In this document: positions 9,317-18,972 of the stretch, piece after piece
Numbering within the stretch: the first letter of the stretch is position 1
How the letters are laid out: every line of letters begins with the position of its first letter
Assembly: GCF_001522585.2 (NCBI RefSeq)
Contig: NZ_CP013373.1
Location: forward strand, 2,480,001 to 2,544,000
From: Burkholderia sp. NRF60-BP8
GTDB lineage: Bacteria; Pseudomonadota; Gammaproteobacteria; Burkholderiales; Burkholderiaceae
Length of the DNA stretch: 64,000 nucleotides
Reading direction: 5' to 3'
Notes under the pieces: generated by a model
The model's database searches: none
What the model saw: only the letters and a program-made list of their open reading frames with translations
Told to the model about the DNA's origin: nothing
Made by a program: the position numbers and the translations under genes

Positions 9317-9967
9317 ATGAAACAGGACAGCCGTTTCCCGAACCTCTTCATCACCGATCACCCACTGATCCAGCACAAGCTCACGCACATGCGCGACAAG
9401 GACACGTCCACGCGCACGTTCCGCGAACTGCTGCGCGAGATCACGCTGCTGATGGGCTACGAGATCACCCGCAACCTGCCGATCACGACCAAGCGGGTCG
9501 AAACCCCGCTGGTGGCGGTCGACGCGCCGGTGATCGCGGGCAAGAAGCTCGCGATCGTGCCCGTGCTGCGCGCGGGCATCGGGATGTCGGACGGCCTGCT
9601 CGATCTCGTGCCGTCCGCCCGCGTCGGCCACATCGGCGTGTACCGCGCCGACGACCACCGTCCGGTCGAATACCTGGTGCGCCTGCCGGACCTGGAAGAC
9701 CGCATCTTCATCCTGTGCGACCCGATGGTCGCGACCGGCTATTCGGCCGTGCACGCGGTCGACGTGCTCAAGCGCCGCAACGTGCCGGCCGCGAACATCA
9801 TGTTCGTCGCGCTGGTCGCCGCGCCCGAGGGCGTGCAGGTGTTCCAGGACGCGCACCCCGACGTGAAGCTGTTCGTCGCGTCGCTCGATTCGCACCTGAA
9901 CGAGCACGCGTACATCGTGCCGGGCCTGGGCGACGCCGGCGACCGCCTGTTCGGCACCAAGAACTGA
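9317..9967 (+). CDS. upp: Uracil phosphoribosyltransferase
   Basis: Salvage enzyme making UMP from uracil and PRPP in the cytosol. The 216-residue protein begins [11 protein letters not shown] and is of normal length. It carries the PRPP-binding loop [10 protein letters not shown] (135-144) and the uracil-binding C-terminal region with PGLGDAGDR. The frame extends upstream, but the ATG at 9317 matches the family N-terminus. It is divergent from the SDR gene, with 209 bases between them. The purine gene purD lies downstream past yebC, but gaps suggest separate transcripts. Confidence 0.97.
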   Translation: MKQDSRFPNLFITDHPLIQHKLTHMRDKDTSTRTFRELLREITLLMGYEITRNLPITTKRVETPLVAVDAPVIAGKKLAIVPVLRAGIGMSDGLLDLVPSARVGHIGVYRADDHRPVEYLVRLPDLEDRIFILCDPMVATGYSAVHAVDVLKRRNVPAANIMFVALVAAPEGVQVFQDAHPDVKLFVASLDSHLNEHAYIVPGLGDAGDRLFGTKN

Positions 9968-10164
9968 CCGAAGCGAGCGGCCGCGACGGCCGCCCTGGTC
10001 GTTCGGCCATGCGCGGCGGCCCCGAACCGGCGGTCGCCGCGTGATAAAATCACGCTCCACTCGACACGCGCGGCCCCGCGGCTTCATGCCCGCCGACACG
10101 GCCGCCGATTCAACGACACACTGCAACAATCGCCCGCGCTGCGCGCCCGGGCACGGAGAAAGGT

Positions 10165-10893
10165 ATGGCTGGTCATTCGAAATGGGCCAACATCAAGCAT
10201 AAGAAAGCGGCAGCCGACGCGAAGCGCGGCAAGATCTGGACCCGCCTGATCAAGGAAATCCAGGTCGCAGCGCGCCTCGGCGGCGGCGACGTCAACTCGA
10301 ACCCGCGCCTGCGTCTCGCGGTCGACAAGGCAGCCGACGCGAACATGCCGAAGGACAACGTCAAGCGCGCGATCGACCGCGGCGTCGGCGGCGCGGACGG
10401 CGCGAACTACGAAGAGATCCGTTACGAAGGCTACGGCATCGGCGGCGCGGCGATCATCGTCGACACGCTGACCGACAACCGCACCCGCACGGTCGCGGAA
10501 GTCCGTCACGCATTCTCGAAGTTCGGCGGCAACATGGGCACCGACGGCTCGGTCGCGTTCATGTTCGATCACGTCGGCCAGTTCCTGTTCGCGCCCGGCA
10601 CGTCGGAAGAAGCGTTGATGGAAGCGGCGCTCGAAGCCGGCGCGAACGACGTGACCCCGAACGACGACGGCTCGATCGAAGTGCTGTGCGACTGGCAGGC
10701 GTTCTCGGCGGTGAAGGACGCGCTCGAAGCCGCGGGCTTCAAGGCCGAACTCGCCGAAGTGACGATGAAGCCGCAGAACGAAGTCGAATTCACCGGCGAC
10801 GACGCGGCGAAGATGCAGAAGCTCCTGGACGCGCTCGAGAACCTCGACGACGTGCAGGAGGTGTATACGAACGCCGTCATCGTCGAGGAATGA
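10165..10893 (+). CDS. yebC: YebC/PmpR family protein (TACO1-like)
   Basis: A 242-residue cytosolic protein of the YebC/TACO1 family, known as transcriptional regulators in some bacteria and more recently linked to relief of ribosome stalling on proline-rich stretches. It begins [14 protein letters not shown], the hallmark N-terminus, and has the conserved glycine-rich [10 protein letters not shown] region and an acidic C-terminus. The start at 10165 is preceded by GGAGAAAGG. Just upstream lies TGATAAAATCAC, a small palindrome containing a possible -10 element. Its exact role in this organism cannot be read from sequence. Confidence 0.95.
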   Translation: MAGHSKWANIKHKKAAADAKRGKIWTRLIKEIQVAARLGGGDVNSNPRLRLAVDKAADANMPKDNVKRAIDRGVGGADGANYEEIRYEGYGIGGAAIIVDTLTDNRTRTVAEVRHAFSKFGGNMGTDGSVAFMFDHVGQFLFAPGTSEEALMEAALEAGANDVTPNDDGSIEVLCDWQAFSAVKDALEAAGFKAELAEVTMKPQNEVEFTGDDAAKMQKLLDALENLDDVQEVYTNAVIVEE

Positions 10894-10995
10894 AATGCCG
10901 GCCGCCGCACCTGTCGCGGCGGCGGCCCGACCGATTCCGCGGCCGGCGCGCCTGAGCGTGCCGGCCGCCCTGTTTTCTAGTCTGCGGGGAATCCC

Positions 10996-12276
10996 ATGAA
11001 ACTACTCGTCGTCGGTTCCGGCGGCCGCGAACATGCGCTGGCGTGGAAGCTCGCGCAGTCGCCGCGCGTCCAGATGGTCTACGTCGCGCCCGGCAATGGC
11101 GGTACGGCGCAGGACGAGCGTCTGAAGAACGTCGACATCACGTCGCTCGACGAACTCGCCGATTTCGCGGAACGCGAAGGCGTCGCGTTCACGCTCGTCG
11201 GGCCGGAAGCACCGCTCGCGGCCGGCATCGTCAACCTGTTCCGCGCACGCGGCCTGAAGGTCTTCGGCCCGACCCGCGAAGCCGCGCAGCTCGAAAGCTC
11301 GAAGGATTTCGCGAAGGCGTTCATGAAGCGCCACGGCATCCCGACCGCCGACTACGAAACCTTCGCCGACGCGGCCGCTGCCCACGCGTACATCGACGCG
11401 AAGGGTGCGCCGATCGTCGTGAAGGCCGACGGCCTCGCGGCCGGCAAGGGCGTCGTCGTCGCGATGACGCTCGAAGAAGCGCATGCGGCCGTCGACATGA
11501 TGCTGTCGGGCAACAAGCTGGGAGACGCCGGCGCGCGCGTCGTGATCGAGGAATTCCTCGACGGCGAGGAAGCGAGCTTCATCGTGATGGTCGACGGCAA
11601 GCACGCGCTGGCGCTGGCATCCAGCCAGGACCACAAGCGCCTGCTCGACGAGGATCGCGGCCCGAACACCGGCGGCATGGGCGCGTATTCGCCCGCGCCG
11701 ATCGTCACGCCGCAGATGCACGCACGCGTGATGCGCGAAATCATCATGCCGACCGTGCGCGGGATGGAGAAGGACGGCATCCGCTTCACGGGCTTCCTGT
11801 ACGCCGGCCTGATGATCGACAAGGACGGCAATCCGCGCACCCTCGAGTTCAACTGCCGGATGGGCGACCCGGAAACGCAGCCGATCATGGCGCGCCTGAA
11901 GAGCGATTTCTCGAAGGTCGTCGAACAGGCGATCGCGGGCACGCTCGATACGGTCGAGCTCGACTGGGATCGCCGCACCGCGCTCGGCGTCGTGCTGGCC
12001 GCGCACGGCTACCCGGACGCGCCGCGCAAGGGCGACCGCATCAACGGGATCCCGGCCGAGACCGAACAGGCCGTGACGTTCCATGCAGGCACGACGCTCG
12101 CCGACGGCGACAAGCTCGTGACGTCCGGCGGCCGCGTGCTGTGCGTGGTCGGCCTTGCCGATTCGGTGCGCGAAGCGCAGCAGCATGCGTACGACACGAT
12201 CAACCAGATCAATTTCGAAGGCATGCAGTACCGCCGCGACATCGGCTTTCGCGCGCTCAACCGCAAGAGCGCGTGA
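10996..12276 (+). CDS. purD: Phosphoribosylamine--glycine ligase
   Basis: Second step of de novo purine synthesis: joins glycine to phosphoribosylamine with ATP. The protein has about 426 residues and begins MKLLVVGSGGREHAL, the PurD signature. The ATP-grasp domain follows with VKADGLAAGKGV near residue 141 and the LEFNCRMGDPETQ metal-site motif near 280. The ribosome site is GGGGAA before 10996. It is followed by a strong intrinsic terminator, so it is probably the last gene of its transcript. yebC is 102 bases upstream. Confidence 0.97.
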   Translation: MKLLVVGSGGREHALAWKLAQSPRVQMVYVAPGNGGTAQDERLKNVDITSLDELADFAEREGVAFTLVGPEAPLAAGIVNLFRARGLKVFGPTREAAQLESSKDFAKAFMKRHGIPTADYETFADAAAAHAYIDAKGAPIVVKADGLAAGKGVVVAMTLEEAHAAVDMMLSGNKLGDAGARVVIEEFLDGEEASFIVMVDGKHALALASSQDHKRLLDEDRGPNTGGMGAYSPAPIVTPQMHARVMREIIMPTVRGMEKDGIRFTGFLYAGLMIDKDGNPRTLEFNCRMGDPETQPIMARLKSDFSKVVEQAIAGTLDTVELDWDRRTALGVVLAAHGYPDAPRKGDRINGIPAETEQAVTFHAGTTLADGDKLVTSGGRVLCVVGLADSVREAQQHAYDTINQINFEGMQYRRDIGFRALNRKSA

Positions 12277-12314
12277 CGTCGCCATCGCCGCCCCGCGCCC
12301 GCGCGGCGGCGGCC

Positions 12315-12357
12315 CGTCTGCCGGGGTTCGATAGAATGCCCGGCAGACGCTTTTTTT
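12315..12357 (+). terminator. Intrinsic terminator after purD
   Basis: An 11-bp perfect stem (12315-12325 with 12339-12349) encloses a 13-base loop, followed by seven T residues (12351-12357). It lies 39 bases after the purD stop and 38 bases before the hemF start. The loop contains TAGAAT, which looks like a -10 element but has no matching -35. Confidence 0.9.
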
Positions 12358-12394
12358 ACGGCCCTCGCTCAGCGCGGGGGCAGCCAGTCCAGAC

Positions 12395-13318
12395 ATGACC
12401 GATTCGACCTACGACGTGGCGCGTGTGCGCACGTACCTCCAGGGCCTGCAGACACGTATCGCCGACGCGCTCGGCGCGCTCGACGGCACGCCGCTCGCGA
12501 CCGACACGTGGCAGCGCGGGCCGGCCGAACGCCTGCGCGGCGGCGGTTGCACGCGGATTCTCGAAGGCGGCCGCGTGTTCGAACGCGCGGGAATCGGCTT
12601 TTCCGACGTCGCGGGCGACGCGCTGCCGCCGTCGGCGAGCGCGGCGCGCCCGCAGCTCGCGGGCCGCGGCTTCGAGGCGCTCGGCGTGTCGCTCGTGCTG
12701 CACCCGCGCAATCCGTACTGCCCGACCGTGCACATGAACGTGCGGATGCTGATCGCGACGAAACCGGGCGAGGCGCCCGTGTTCTGGTTCGGCGGCGGCA
12801 TGGATCTGACACCGGTTTACGGTTTCGAGGACGACGCGCGCCATTTCCACCAGACCTGCAAGGATGCGCTCGACCCGTTCGGCATCGAGCTCTACCCGCG
12901 CTTCAAGCAATGGTGCGACGAATATTTCTTCCTGAAGCACCGCAACGAGATGCGCGGCATCGGCGGGATCTTCTTCGACGATTTCTCGGAACCCGGTTTT
13001 GAACGCTCGTTTGACATGATGCAAAGCGTCGGCGATGCGTTCCTGCACGCTTATCTGCCGATCGTCGAGCGCCGCGCCGGGCTGCCGTACGGCGAGCGCG
13101 AACGCGACTTCCAGGCATACCGCCGCGGCCGCTACGTCGAATTCAACCTCGTGTTCGACCGCGGCACGCTGTTCGGCCTGCAAAGCGGCGGCCGGACCGA
13201 GTCGATCCTGATGTCGATGCCGCCGGTCGCGAACTGGCGCTACAACTGGCAGCCCGAGCCGGGTTCGCCCGAAGCGCGCCTGACTAGCGATTTCCTCGTG
13301 CCGCGCGACTGGGTTTGA
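12395..13318 (+). CDS. hemF: Oxygen-dependent coproporphyrinogen III oxidase
   Basis: Aerobic haem-synthesis enzyme that decarboxylates coproporphyrinogen III to protoporphyrinogen IX. The 307-residue protein contains the family signatures [12 protein letters not shown] near residue 106, [11 protein letters not shown] near 129 and the C-terminal segment SILMSMPP. Length is normal. It is the first gene of a tightly packed series (nadD, rsfS, rlmH, maf, rng) conserved in this order in Burkholderia. Its stop codon overlaps a TTG that may start nadD. No strong ribosome site is visible before the ATG. Confidence 0.97.
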   Translation: MTDSTYDVARVRTYLQGLQTRIADALGALDGTPLATDTWQRGPAERLRGGGCTRILEGGRVFERAGIGFSDVAGDALPPSASAARPQLAGRGFEALGVSLVLHPRNPYCPTVHMNVRMLIATKPGEAPVFWFGGGMDLTPVYGFEDDARHFHQTCKDALDPFGIELYPRFKQWCDEYFFLKHRNEMRGIGGIFFDDFSEPGFERSFDMMQSVGDAFLHAYLPIVERRAGLPYGERERDFQAYRRGRYVEFNLVFDRGTLFGLQSGGRTESILMSMPPVANWRYNWQPEPGSPEARLTSDFLVPRDWV

Positions 13319-14058
13319 GCCCGCGCGCCCCGCTGCCCCAACGAAAGGACGCGTTTCTGGACACCATCGCCCGCCCCGCCCCGCTGCCGCGCCGTATCGG
13401 CTTGCTGGGCGGTACTTTCGACCCGATCCACGACGGCCATCTCGCGCTCGCGCGCCGGTTCGCCGCGCTGCTCGACCTGACCGAACTCGTGTTGCTGCCC
13501 GCCGGGCAGCCGTACCAGAAGCGCGACGTATCGGCCGCCGAGCACCGGCTCGCGATGACGCGCGCCGCCGCCGGCACGCTGTCGATGCCGGGCGTGACCG
13601 TGACCGTCGCAACCGACGAGATCGAGCACGCCGGCCCGACCTACACGGTCGAGACGCTCGCGCGCTGGCGCGAGCGGATCGGCCCGGATGCGTCGCTGTC
13701 GCTGCTGATCGGCGCCGACCAGCTCGTGCGCCTCGATACGTGGCGCGACTGGCGCACGCTGTTCGACTACGCGCACATCGGCGTGTCGACGCGCCCGGGC
13801 TTCGAGCTCGACGCGGCGCCGCCGGACGTCGCGCGCGAAATCGCCGCGCGGCAGGCCGGCGCCGACGTGCTCAAGGCCACGCCGGCGGGCCGCCTGCTGA
13901 TCGATACGACCCTTTCGTTCGACATCGCCGCGACCGACATCCGCGCGCACCTGCGCGAATGCATCGCACGCCATGCGCAAATGCCCGACGCGTCGGCCGA
14001 ACATGTGCCGGCCGCCGTATGGGCCTATATTCTTCAACATCGCCTCTACCATTCCTGA
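13315..14058 (+). CDS. nadD: Nicotinate-nucleotide adenylyltransferase
   Basis: Makes deamido-NAD from nicotinate mononucleotide and ATP. The nucleotidyltransferase signature [15 protein letters not shown] is clear, as are the C-terminal SATDIR-like ATDIRAHL motif and the WAYI end. No ATG or GTG is available at the front. The frame can start at TTG 13315, overlapping the hemF stop (TTGA). It can also start at CTG 13357, which lies exactly 7 bases after AAGGA and gives 233 residues beginning with DTIARP. The ribosome site favours the CTG, but the longer TTG start is listed. The enzyme assignment does not depend on this. Confidence 0.93.
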   Translation: MSPRAPLPQRKDAFLDTIARPAPLPRRIGLLGGTFDPIHDGHLALARRFAALLDLTELVLLPAGQPYQKRDVSAAEHRLAMTRAAAGTLSMPGVTVTVATDEIEHAGPTYTVETLARWRERIGPDASLSLLIGADQLVRLDTWRDWRTLFDYAHIGVSTRPGFELDAAPPDVAREIAARQAGADVLKATPAGRLLIDTTLSFDIAATDIRAHLRECIARHAQMPDASAEHVPAAVWAYILQHRLYHS

Positions 14059-14062
14059 ATCC

Positions 14063-14506
14063 ATGGATATTCGCAAACTGCAGCGCGTGATCGTCGACGC
14101 ACTCGAAGACGTCAAGGCGCAAGACATCAAGGTGTTCAACACCAGCCACCTGACCGAACTGTTCGACCGCGTGGTCGTCGCCTCGGGCACCTCCAACCGC
14201 CAGACCAAGGCCCTCGCGTCGAACGTGCGCGACAAGGTCAAGGAAGCCGGCGGCGACGTCGTCAGCTCCGAAGGCGAGGACACCGGCGAATGGGTGCTGG
14301 TCGACTGCGGCGACGCGGTCGTGCACATCCTGCAACCGGCGCTGCGCCAGTACTACAACCTCGAGGAAATCTGGGGCGACAAGCCCGTGCGGATGAAGCT
14401 CGGCGGCGGCAAGGGCAACGGCTTCGCCACGGCGAGCGAAGACGACGAAGAAGAGGAAGAAGCGCCCGCACGCCCGGCGCGCAAGACGGCCGCCCGGCGC
14501 CGCTAA
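14063..14506 (+). CDS. rsfS: Ribosome silencing factor RsfS
   Basis: Binds ribosomal protein uL14 on the large subunit and blocks subunit joining under starvation. The 147-residue protein begins MDIRKLQRVIVDAL and has the family segments VVASGTSNRQTKALA and GEWVLVDCGDAVVHI. The last 30 residues are an acidic run of D/E followed by an Arg/Ala-rich tail, longer than the E. coli protein and probably disordered. The start is 4 bases after the nadD stop. The nadD-rsfS-rlmH order is widely conserved. Confidence 0.96.
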   Translation: MDIRKLQRVIVDALEDVKAQDIKVFNTSHLTELFDRVVVASGTSNRQTKALASNVRDKVKEAGGDVVSSEGEDTGEWVLVDCGDAVVHILQPALRQYYNLEEIWGDKPVRMKLGGGKGNGFATASEDDEEEEEAPARPARKTAARRR

Positions 14507-14524
14507 GCCGTCACGCGTCTCCCG

Positions 14525-14995
14525 ATGAAGCTTTTCATCCTCGCGGTCGGCCACAAGATGCCGGGCTGGATCGCATCCGGCTTCGACGAATACACGAAGC
14601 GGATGCCGCCCGAACTGCGCATCGAGTTGCGCGAAATCAAGCCTGAACTGCGCTCGGGCGGCCGCAGCGCCGACAGCGTGATGGCGGCCGAGCGGCAGAA
14701 AATCGAGGCCGCGCTGCCGAAGGGCGCGCGCATCGTCGCGCTCGACGAGCGCGGCCGCGACTGGACCACGATGCAGCTCGCGCAGGCGCTGCCCGGCTGG
14801 CAGCAGGACGGCCGCGACGTCGCGTTCGTGATCGGCGGGGCCGACGGGCTCGATCCGGACCTGAAAGCGCGCGCCGACGTGCTGCTGCGCATCTCGAGCA
14901 TGACGCTGCCGCACGGCATGGTGCGCGTGCTGCTCGCCGAACAGCTTTACCGGGCGTGGAGCATCACGCAGAATCATCCCTACCACCGCGCATGA
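14525..14995 (+). CDS. rlmH: 23S rRNA (pseudouridine1915-N3)-methyltransferase RlmH
   Basis: SPOUT-class methyltransferase that modifies pseudouridine 1915 in helix 69 of 23S rRNA. The protein has 156 residues and begins [15 protein letters not shown]. The SAM-binding knot includes [11 protein letters not shown] near residue 101, and the C-terminus is the typical [17 protein letters not shown]. Length is normal. It follows rsfS by 18 bases and precedes maf by 51. Confidence 0.97.
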   Translation: MKLFILAVGHKMPGWIASGFDEYTKRMPPELRIELREIKPELRSGGRSADSVMAAERQKIEAALPKGARIVALDERGRDWTTMQLAQALPGWQQDGRDVAFVIGGADGLDPDLKARADVLLRISSMTLPHGMVRVLLAEQLYRAWSITQNHPYHRA

Positions 14996-15046
14996 CGCGT
15001 CGTCCTCGAGACGCGCGCCGCGCGCGCTCAACGAGATAACGACACC

Positions 15047-15679
15047 ATGCCGTCCAGCACGTCCCCCGCGCTTTTCCCGATCCTTTACCTCGCTTCGCAA
15101 AGCCCGCGCCGCCAGGAGCTGCTGCAGCAGATCGGCGTGCGCTTCGAGCTGCTGCTGCCGCGCCCCGACGAGGACGCCGAGGCGCTCGAGGCCGAACTGC
15201 CCGGCGAAACCGCCGACGCGTACGTGCGACGCGTGACCATCGCGAAGGCCGAGGCCGCGCGCTCGCGCCTCGTCGCGAGCGGCAAGCCGGCCGCGCCGGT
15301 GCTGGTGGCCGATACCACGGTGACGATCGACGGCGCGATCCTCGGCAAGCCGGCCGACGCCGACGATGCGCTCGCGATGCTCACCCGCCTCGCCGGCCGC
15401 GAGCACGCGGTGCTGACCGCCGTCGCCGTGATCGACGCCGGCGGCGCACTGCTGCCGCCCGCGCTGTCGCGCTCGTCGGTGCGCTTCGCGGCCGCGTCGC
15501 GCGATGCGTACGCGCGCTACGTCGAAACCGGCGAGCCGTTCGGCAAGGCCGGCGCGTACGCGATCCAGGGCCGCGCGGCCGAATTCATCGAGCGAATCGA
15601 CGGATCCCATTCAGGTATCATGGGTCTGCCCCTTTTTGAGACTGCCGCGCTGCTGCGTACCGCACGCGTCGCCTTCTGA
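15047..15679 (+). CDS. maf: Maf-family nucleotide pyrophosphatase
   Basis: House-cleaning nucleoside-triphosphate pyrophosphatase of the Maf/YhdE/YceF family, hydrolysing non-canonical or modified pyrimidine nucleotides. The 210-residue protein starts with an 8-10 residue extension, then [18 protein letters not shown], the Maf signature (residues 10-27). VADTTV follows near residue 87, and the C-terminal region is [16 protein letters not shown]. Its place between rlmH and rng matches the conserved cluster, where this paralogue is usually the YhdE/MafA type; substrate preference cannot be settled here. Confidence 0.95.
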   Translation: MPSSTSPALFPILYLASQSPRRQELLQQIGVRFELLLPRPDEDAEALEAELPGETADAYVRRVTIAKAEAARSRLVASGKPAAPVLVADTTVTIDGAILGKPADADDALAMLTRLAGREHAVLTAVAVIDAGGALLPPALSRSSVRFAAASRDAYARYVETGEPFGKAGAYAIQGRAAEFIERIDGSHSGIMGLPLFETAALLRTARVAF

Positions 15680-15687
15680 ACCGCACC

Positions 15688-17157
15688 ATGAACGAAGAAA
15701 TCCTGATCAACCTCACGCCGCAGGAAACGCGCGTCGCACTCGTCCAGCAAGGCGCGGTGCAGGAGCTTCACGTCGAGCGCACGCTGTCGCGCGGGCGGGT
15801 CGGCAACATCTATCTCGGCAAGGTCGTGCGCGTGCTGCCCGGCATGCAGTCGGCGTTCATCGACATCGGCCTCGAGCGCGCGGCGTTCCTGCACGTCGCC
15901 GACATCTGGCATCCGCGCCTCGCGGGCGAGCCGCAGTCGGGCGCGCCGCACCAGCCGATCGAGAAGATCGTGTTCGAGGGGCAGACGCTGATGGTGCAGG
16001 TGATCAAGGATCCGATCGGCACCAAAGGCGCGCGGCTGTCGACGCAGGTCAGCATCGCGGGACGCACGCTCGTCTATCTGCCGCAGGAGCCGCATATCGG
16101 CATCTCGCAGAAGATCGAAAGCGAGGCCGAGCGCGAGGCCGTGCGCGCGCGCCTGACGGCCGTGATCCCGCCGGACGAGAAAGGCGGCTACATCGTGCGC
16201 ACGATCGCCGAGGACGCCACCTCCGACGAGCTGGCCGGCGACGTCACCTACCTGCGCAAGACCTGGGCGACGATCGTCGCGCAAGCGCAGCGGCTGCCGG
16301 CGACGAGCCTGCTGTACCAGGACCTCGATCTCGCGCAGCGCGTGCTGCGCGATTTCGCGAACGACGACACGACGCGCATCCAGGTCGATTCGCGCGAGAC
16401 GTACCAGCGCCTCGCTGAATTCGCGGGCGAGTTCACGCCGGCCGTGAGCCCGAAGCTGCATCACTACACGGGCGAGCGGCCGCTGTTCGACCTGTACAAC
16501 ATCGAGACGGAGATCCAGCGCGCGCTGTCGCGCCGCGTCGACCTGAAGTCGGGCGGCTATCTGATGATCGACCAGACCGAGGCGATGACGACGATCGACG
16601 TGAACACCGGCGGCTACGTCGGCGCGCGCAATTTCGACGACACGATCTTCAAGACCAACCTCGAGGCCGCGCACACGATCGCGCGACAGTTGCGGCTGCG
16701 CAACCTCGGCGGGATCATCATCATCGACTTCATCGACATGGAGAACGCCGAGCATCGCGACGCGGTGCTGTCCGAGCTGAAGAAGGCGCTGTCGCGCGAC
16801 CGCACGCGCGTGACGGTCAACGGCTTCTCGCAGCTCGGGCTCGTCGAGATGACACGCAAGCGCACGCGCGAATCGCTCGCGCACGTGCTGTGCGAACCGT
16901 GCCCGACCTGCCAGGGCAAGGGCCAGGTGAAGACGTCGCGCACCGTGTGCTACGACATCCTGCGCGAGATCCTGCGCGAATCGCGGCAGTTCAACCCGCG
17001 CGAGTTTCGCGTGATCGCCGCGCAGCAGGTGATCGACCTGTTCCTCGACGAGGAGTCGCAGCATCTCGCGATGCTGATCGACTTCATCGGCAAGCCGGTG
17101 TCGCTTCAGGTCGAGTCGAACCTGAGCCAGGAGCAGTACGACATCGTGCTGATGTAA
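15688..17157 (+). CDS. rng: Ribonuclease G
   Basis: Endoribonuclease of the RNase E/G family that matures the 16S rRNA 5' end and degrades some mRNAs. The 489-residue protein begins MNEEILINLTPQE. It has an N-terminal S1-like domain, the metal-binding aspartate regions TTIDVNTGGYVG and IIIIDFIDMEN, and the zinc-link pair CEPCPTC near residue 404. It lacks the long C-terminal degradosome scaffold of RNase E, so it is the short G form. It starts 8 bases after maf and is the last gene of the hemF-rng series. Confidence 0.97.
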   Translation: MNEEILINLTPQETRVALVQQGAVQELHVERTLSRGRVGNIYLGKVVRVLPGMQSAFIDIGLERAAFLHVADIWHPRLAGEPQSGAPHQPIEKIVFEGQTLMVQVIKDPIGTKGARLSTQVSIAGRTLVYLPQEPHIGISQKIESEAEREAVRARLTAVIPPDEKGGYIVRTIAEDATSDELAGDVTYLRKTWATIVAQAQRLPATSLLYQDLDLAQRVLRDFANDDTTRIQVDSRETYQRLAEFAGEFTPAVSPKLHHYTGERPLFDLYNIETEIQRALSRRVDLKSGGYLMIDQTEAMTTIDVNTGGYVGARNFDDTIFKTNLEAAHTIARQLRLRNLGGIIIIDFIDMENAEHRDAVLSELKKALSRDRTRVTVNGFSQLGLVEMTRKRTRESLAHVLCEPCPTCQGKGQVKTSRTVCYDILREILRESRQFNPREFRVIAAQQVIDLFLDEESQHLAMLIDFIGKPVSLQVESNLSQEQYDIVLM

Positions 17158-17283
17158 CGTTGCGTCCATCCGCCGCCGGCAGCGCCGCGCGGCGCCCCGA
17201 TGCGGCGGCCGGGCCGTTCGCGTATGCCGCGCCAGCACCGCCGCCGCCCTTTCATCGATCCTTTTCGCATTCACCCCCAGACC

Positions 17284-17619
17284 ATGAGCCAACGCCACAA
17301 CCGCCGCCAGCGCAAGAAACTCCACATCGGCGAATTCCAGGAACTCGCGTTCAACGCCACCGCGCATTACCGCAACGACATGACCGACCTCGAGCGCGGC
17401 CAGTTGATCGATGCGTTCATCGACTTCGTCGAAGCGAACGGGCTGCTGACCGTCGCGTCCGCGGACGAAGGCATCGGCGCATACGTGATCTCCGGCGCGC
17501 CGCGCGGCACGACGACCGACGCCGACCGCGAACTCGTGCGCGGATGGCTGGCCGACCGTCCGGAGCTGACCGACGTCAAGGTCAGCGAATTCACCGACGC
17601 GTGGTATCCGGACGCCTGA
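17284..17619 (+). CDS. YggL family 50S-associated protein (DUF469)
   Basis: A 111-residue basic-then-acidic protein beginning MSQRHNRRQRKKLHIGEFQE, matching the YggL/DUF469 family. In E. coli, YggL is reported to bind the 50S subunit. It has conserved FQELAF, FIEFVEANGL-like (FIDFVEANGL) and WYPD C-terminal segments. The ATG at 17284 is chosen over upstream frame because it gives the typical length. It is 126 bases after rng. Function beyond the family name is not evident. Confidence 0.9.
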   Translation: MSQRHNRRQRKKLHIGEFQELAFNATAHYRNDMTDLERGQLIDAFIDFVEANGLLTVASADEGIGAYVISGAPRGTTTDADRELVRGWLADRPELTDVKVSEFTDAWYPDA

Positions 17620-18006
17620 TTTCCCGGTTTCGCGTTGCGTCGAACGGTGCCCGAGCCTGCCCGCCGTCACGGCGAGCCAGGCCGGCGCCGCTTCTTCCGG
17701 ACGATCGTGACGGCCGCTCGCGTCGCCGGGCCGCTGTCGCCGTCCGCGTATGGCGGCTCAGGCCCGCGAGCCAGGGCACCGGCTGCAGCGCCTGCACCGC
17801 GTCGTCGTGGCCCGGGCGCCGCAGCCGGACCGCCACCCGCTCCGCTCCCTTCCTTTCCCCCACGATCCGCTTGCAACCGGCCATCGAAATCGGTCCTGAA
17901 AGCAAGACACGTTAAACTCTCACCTCGCGTGGTGCGCCGCCCGCACCCGCCATCCATCGCCAGCCGCGTGCCCTCGGGCCGCCCCCGACCCATGGAGTGA
18001 GTGTCA
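17620..18006. other. Intergenic stretch with no convincing gene
   Basis: These 387 bases between the YggL gene and the PRC-barrel lipoprotein hold only short, compositionally biased frames. A possible -10 (TAAACT, 17913-17918) lies in a lower-GC patch, but no -35 is found at 16-18 bases. GGAG at 17994-17997 is the ribosome site of the next gene. Confidence 0.7.
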
Positions 18007-18972
18007 ATGAGCGGCGGACTCCCGTTTCCCGCATCCCGCAAGTCGTTGCCGTCCTCGACGGTCTTCCTGATTCTCGCCGTCGCCGCGTTGCTGTCCGGCT
18101 GCGGGCTGCTGCCGGTCCAGAACCCGCCCGCGCCGATCAGCGAGGCGCTCGTCGAGCCCGTCGAGGAGACCGCCGGCGAGCCGCTGACGATGCCGCCCGT
18201 GCCCGCGCCGACGCAACCGGAGGAACCGGAAGCGCCGAAGAAGCCGCACCGCGAGGTGGCACGGCCGAAGCCCGTGCAACGCCCCGAATCGCCGACCCCG
18301 CCGCCGCCGCCGCCCGCGCCGCTCGTCGCGACGCGCGCGCTCGACCGCACCCAGATCCATGCGCTGCTCGACAGCGAGGTCGCGCGCCGTAACGGCAAGG
18401 TGGTCGGCCGCGCGGTCGACATGGTGGTCGACGCGAGCGGCAAGCCGCGCGAGATGATCGTCAACCTGCAGGGCTTCATGGGGATCGGCGACCGCAAGGT
18501 CATCTTCCCGTGGAACGTGTTCCGCTTCACGCCGGGCGGCAAACAGGAGCCGATCGTGCTCGACGTGCCGTCGGGCGACCTGCCGCCCGCCGCGCGGCCG
18601 AAGGCGGCGCCGCTGTCGGGGTCGGCCGCGGCGTCGCCGGCGACGCGGCTGCCGATGCTCGACAGCGACGTCGAGCGTCCGAACGGCACGAAGATCGGCC
18701 GCATCGTCGACGTGCTGATCGACCGCGGCGCCCAGCCGCAGGCCGTCGTGCTCGATCTCGGGGGGCTCGTCAATACCGACCGCCGTTCGATCGCCGCGAG
18801 CTGGGGCGCGCTGCGCTTCGTCACGCGCGACAAGGCGCTGCACCCGCAGCTCGACCTGAACGACGCCCAGATCAAGGCATCGCCGCCGTACGCGGCCGAC
18901 AAGCCGATCGTCGCCGTCTTCCCGCCTGTCGCCCCGGCCGCGCCGGCTTCGTCTGCGAGTGCCATCCGATGA
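18007..18972 (+). CDS. Lipoprotein with two PRC-barrel domains
   Basis: The 321-residue product begins MSGGLPFPAS and has a signal peptide ending in LLSGC, so Cys32 is the predicted lipidated residue. A Pro/Glu-rich linker (about 33-115) is followed by two PRC-barrel-like units: about 117-175 (LDSEVARRNGKVVGRAVDM) and about 215-275 (LDSDVERPNGTKIGRIVDV). The two units are clearly related to each other. PRC-barrels are protein- or RNA-binding modules, but no function is assigned. GTG at 18001 could also start it; the ATG has better spacing to GGAG. Its stop overlaps the start of the MFS gene, suggesting a functional link with that transporter. Confidence 0.85.
   Translation: MSGGLPFPASRKSLPSSTVFLILAVAALLSGCGLLPVQNPPAPISEALVEPVEETAGEPLTMPPVPAPTQPEEPEAPKKPHREVARPKPVQRPESPTPPPPPPAPLVATRALDRTQIHALLDSEVARRNGKVVGRAVDMVVDASGKPREMIVNLQGFMGIGDRKVIFPWNVFRFTPGGKQEPIVLDVPSGDLPPAARPKAAPLSGSAAASPATRLPMLDSDVERPNGTKIGRIVDVLIDRGAQPQAVVLDLGGLVNTDRRSIAASWGALRFVTRDKALHPQLDLNDAQIKASPPYAADKPIVAVFPPVAPAAPASSASAIR

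Noticed and set aside
12332..12337. TAGAAT in the loop of the purD terminator as a hemF -10
   Set aside because: No -35-like sequence at 16-18 bases upstream; kept only as a remark, not as a promoter feature.
17912..17918. TTAAACT upstream of the PRC-barrel lipoprotein as a promoter
   Set aside because: The -10 is fair but no -35 fits, and the TTGCAA further up is more than 30 bases away.
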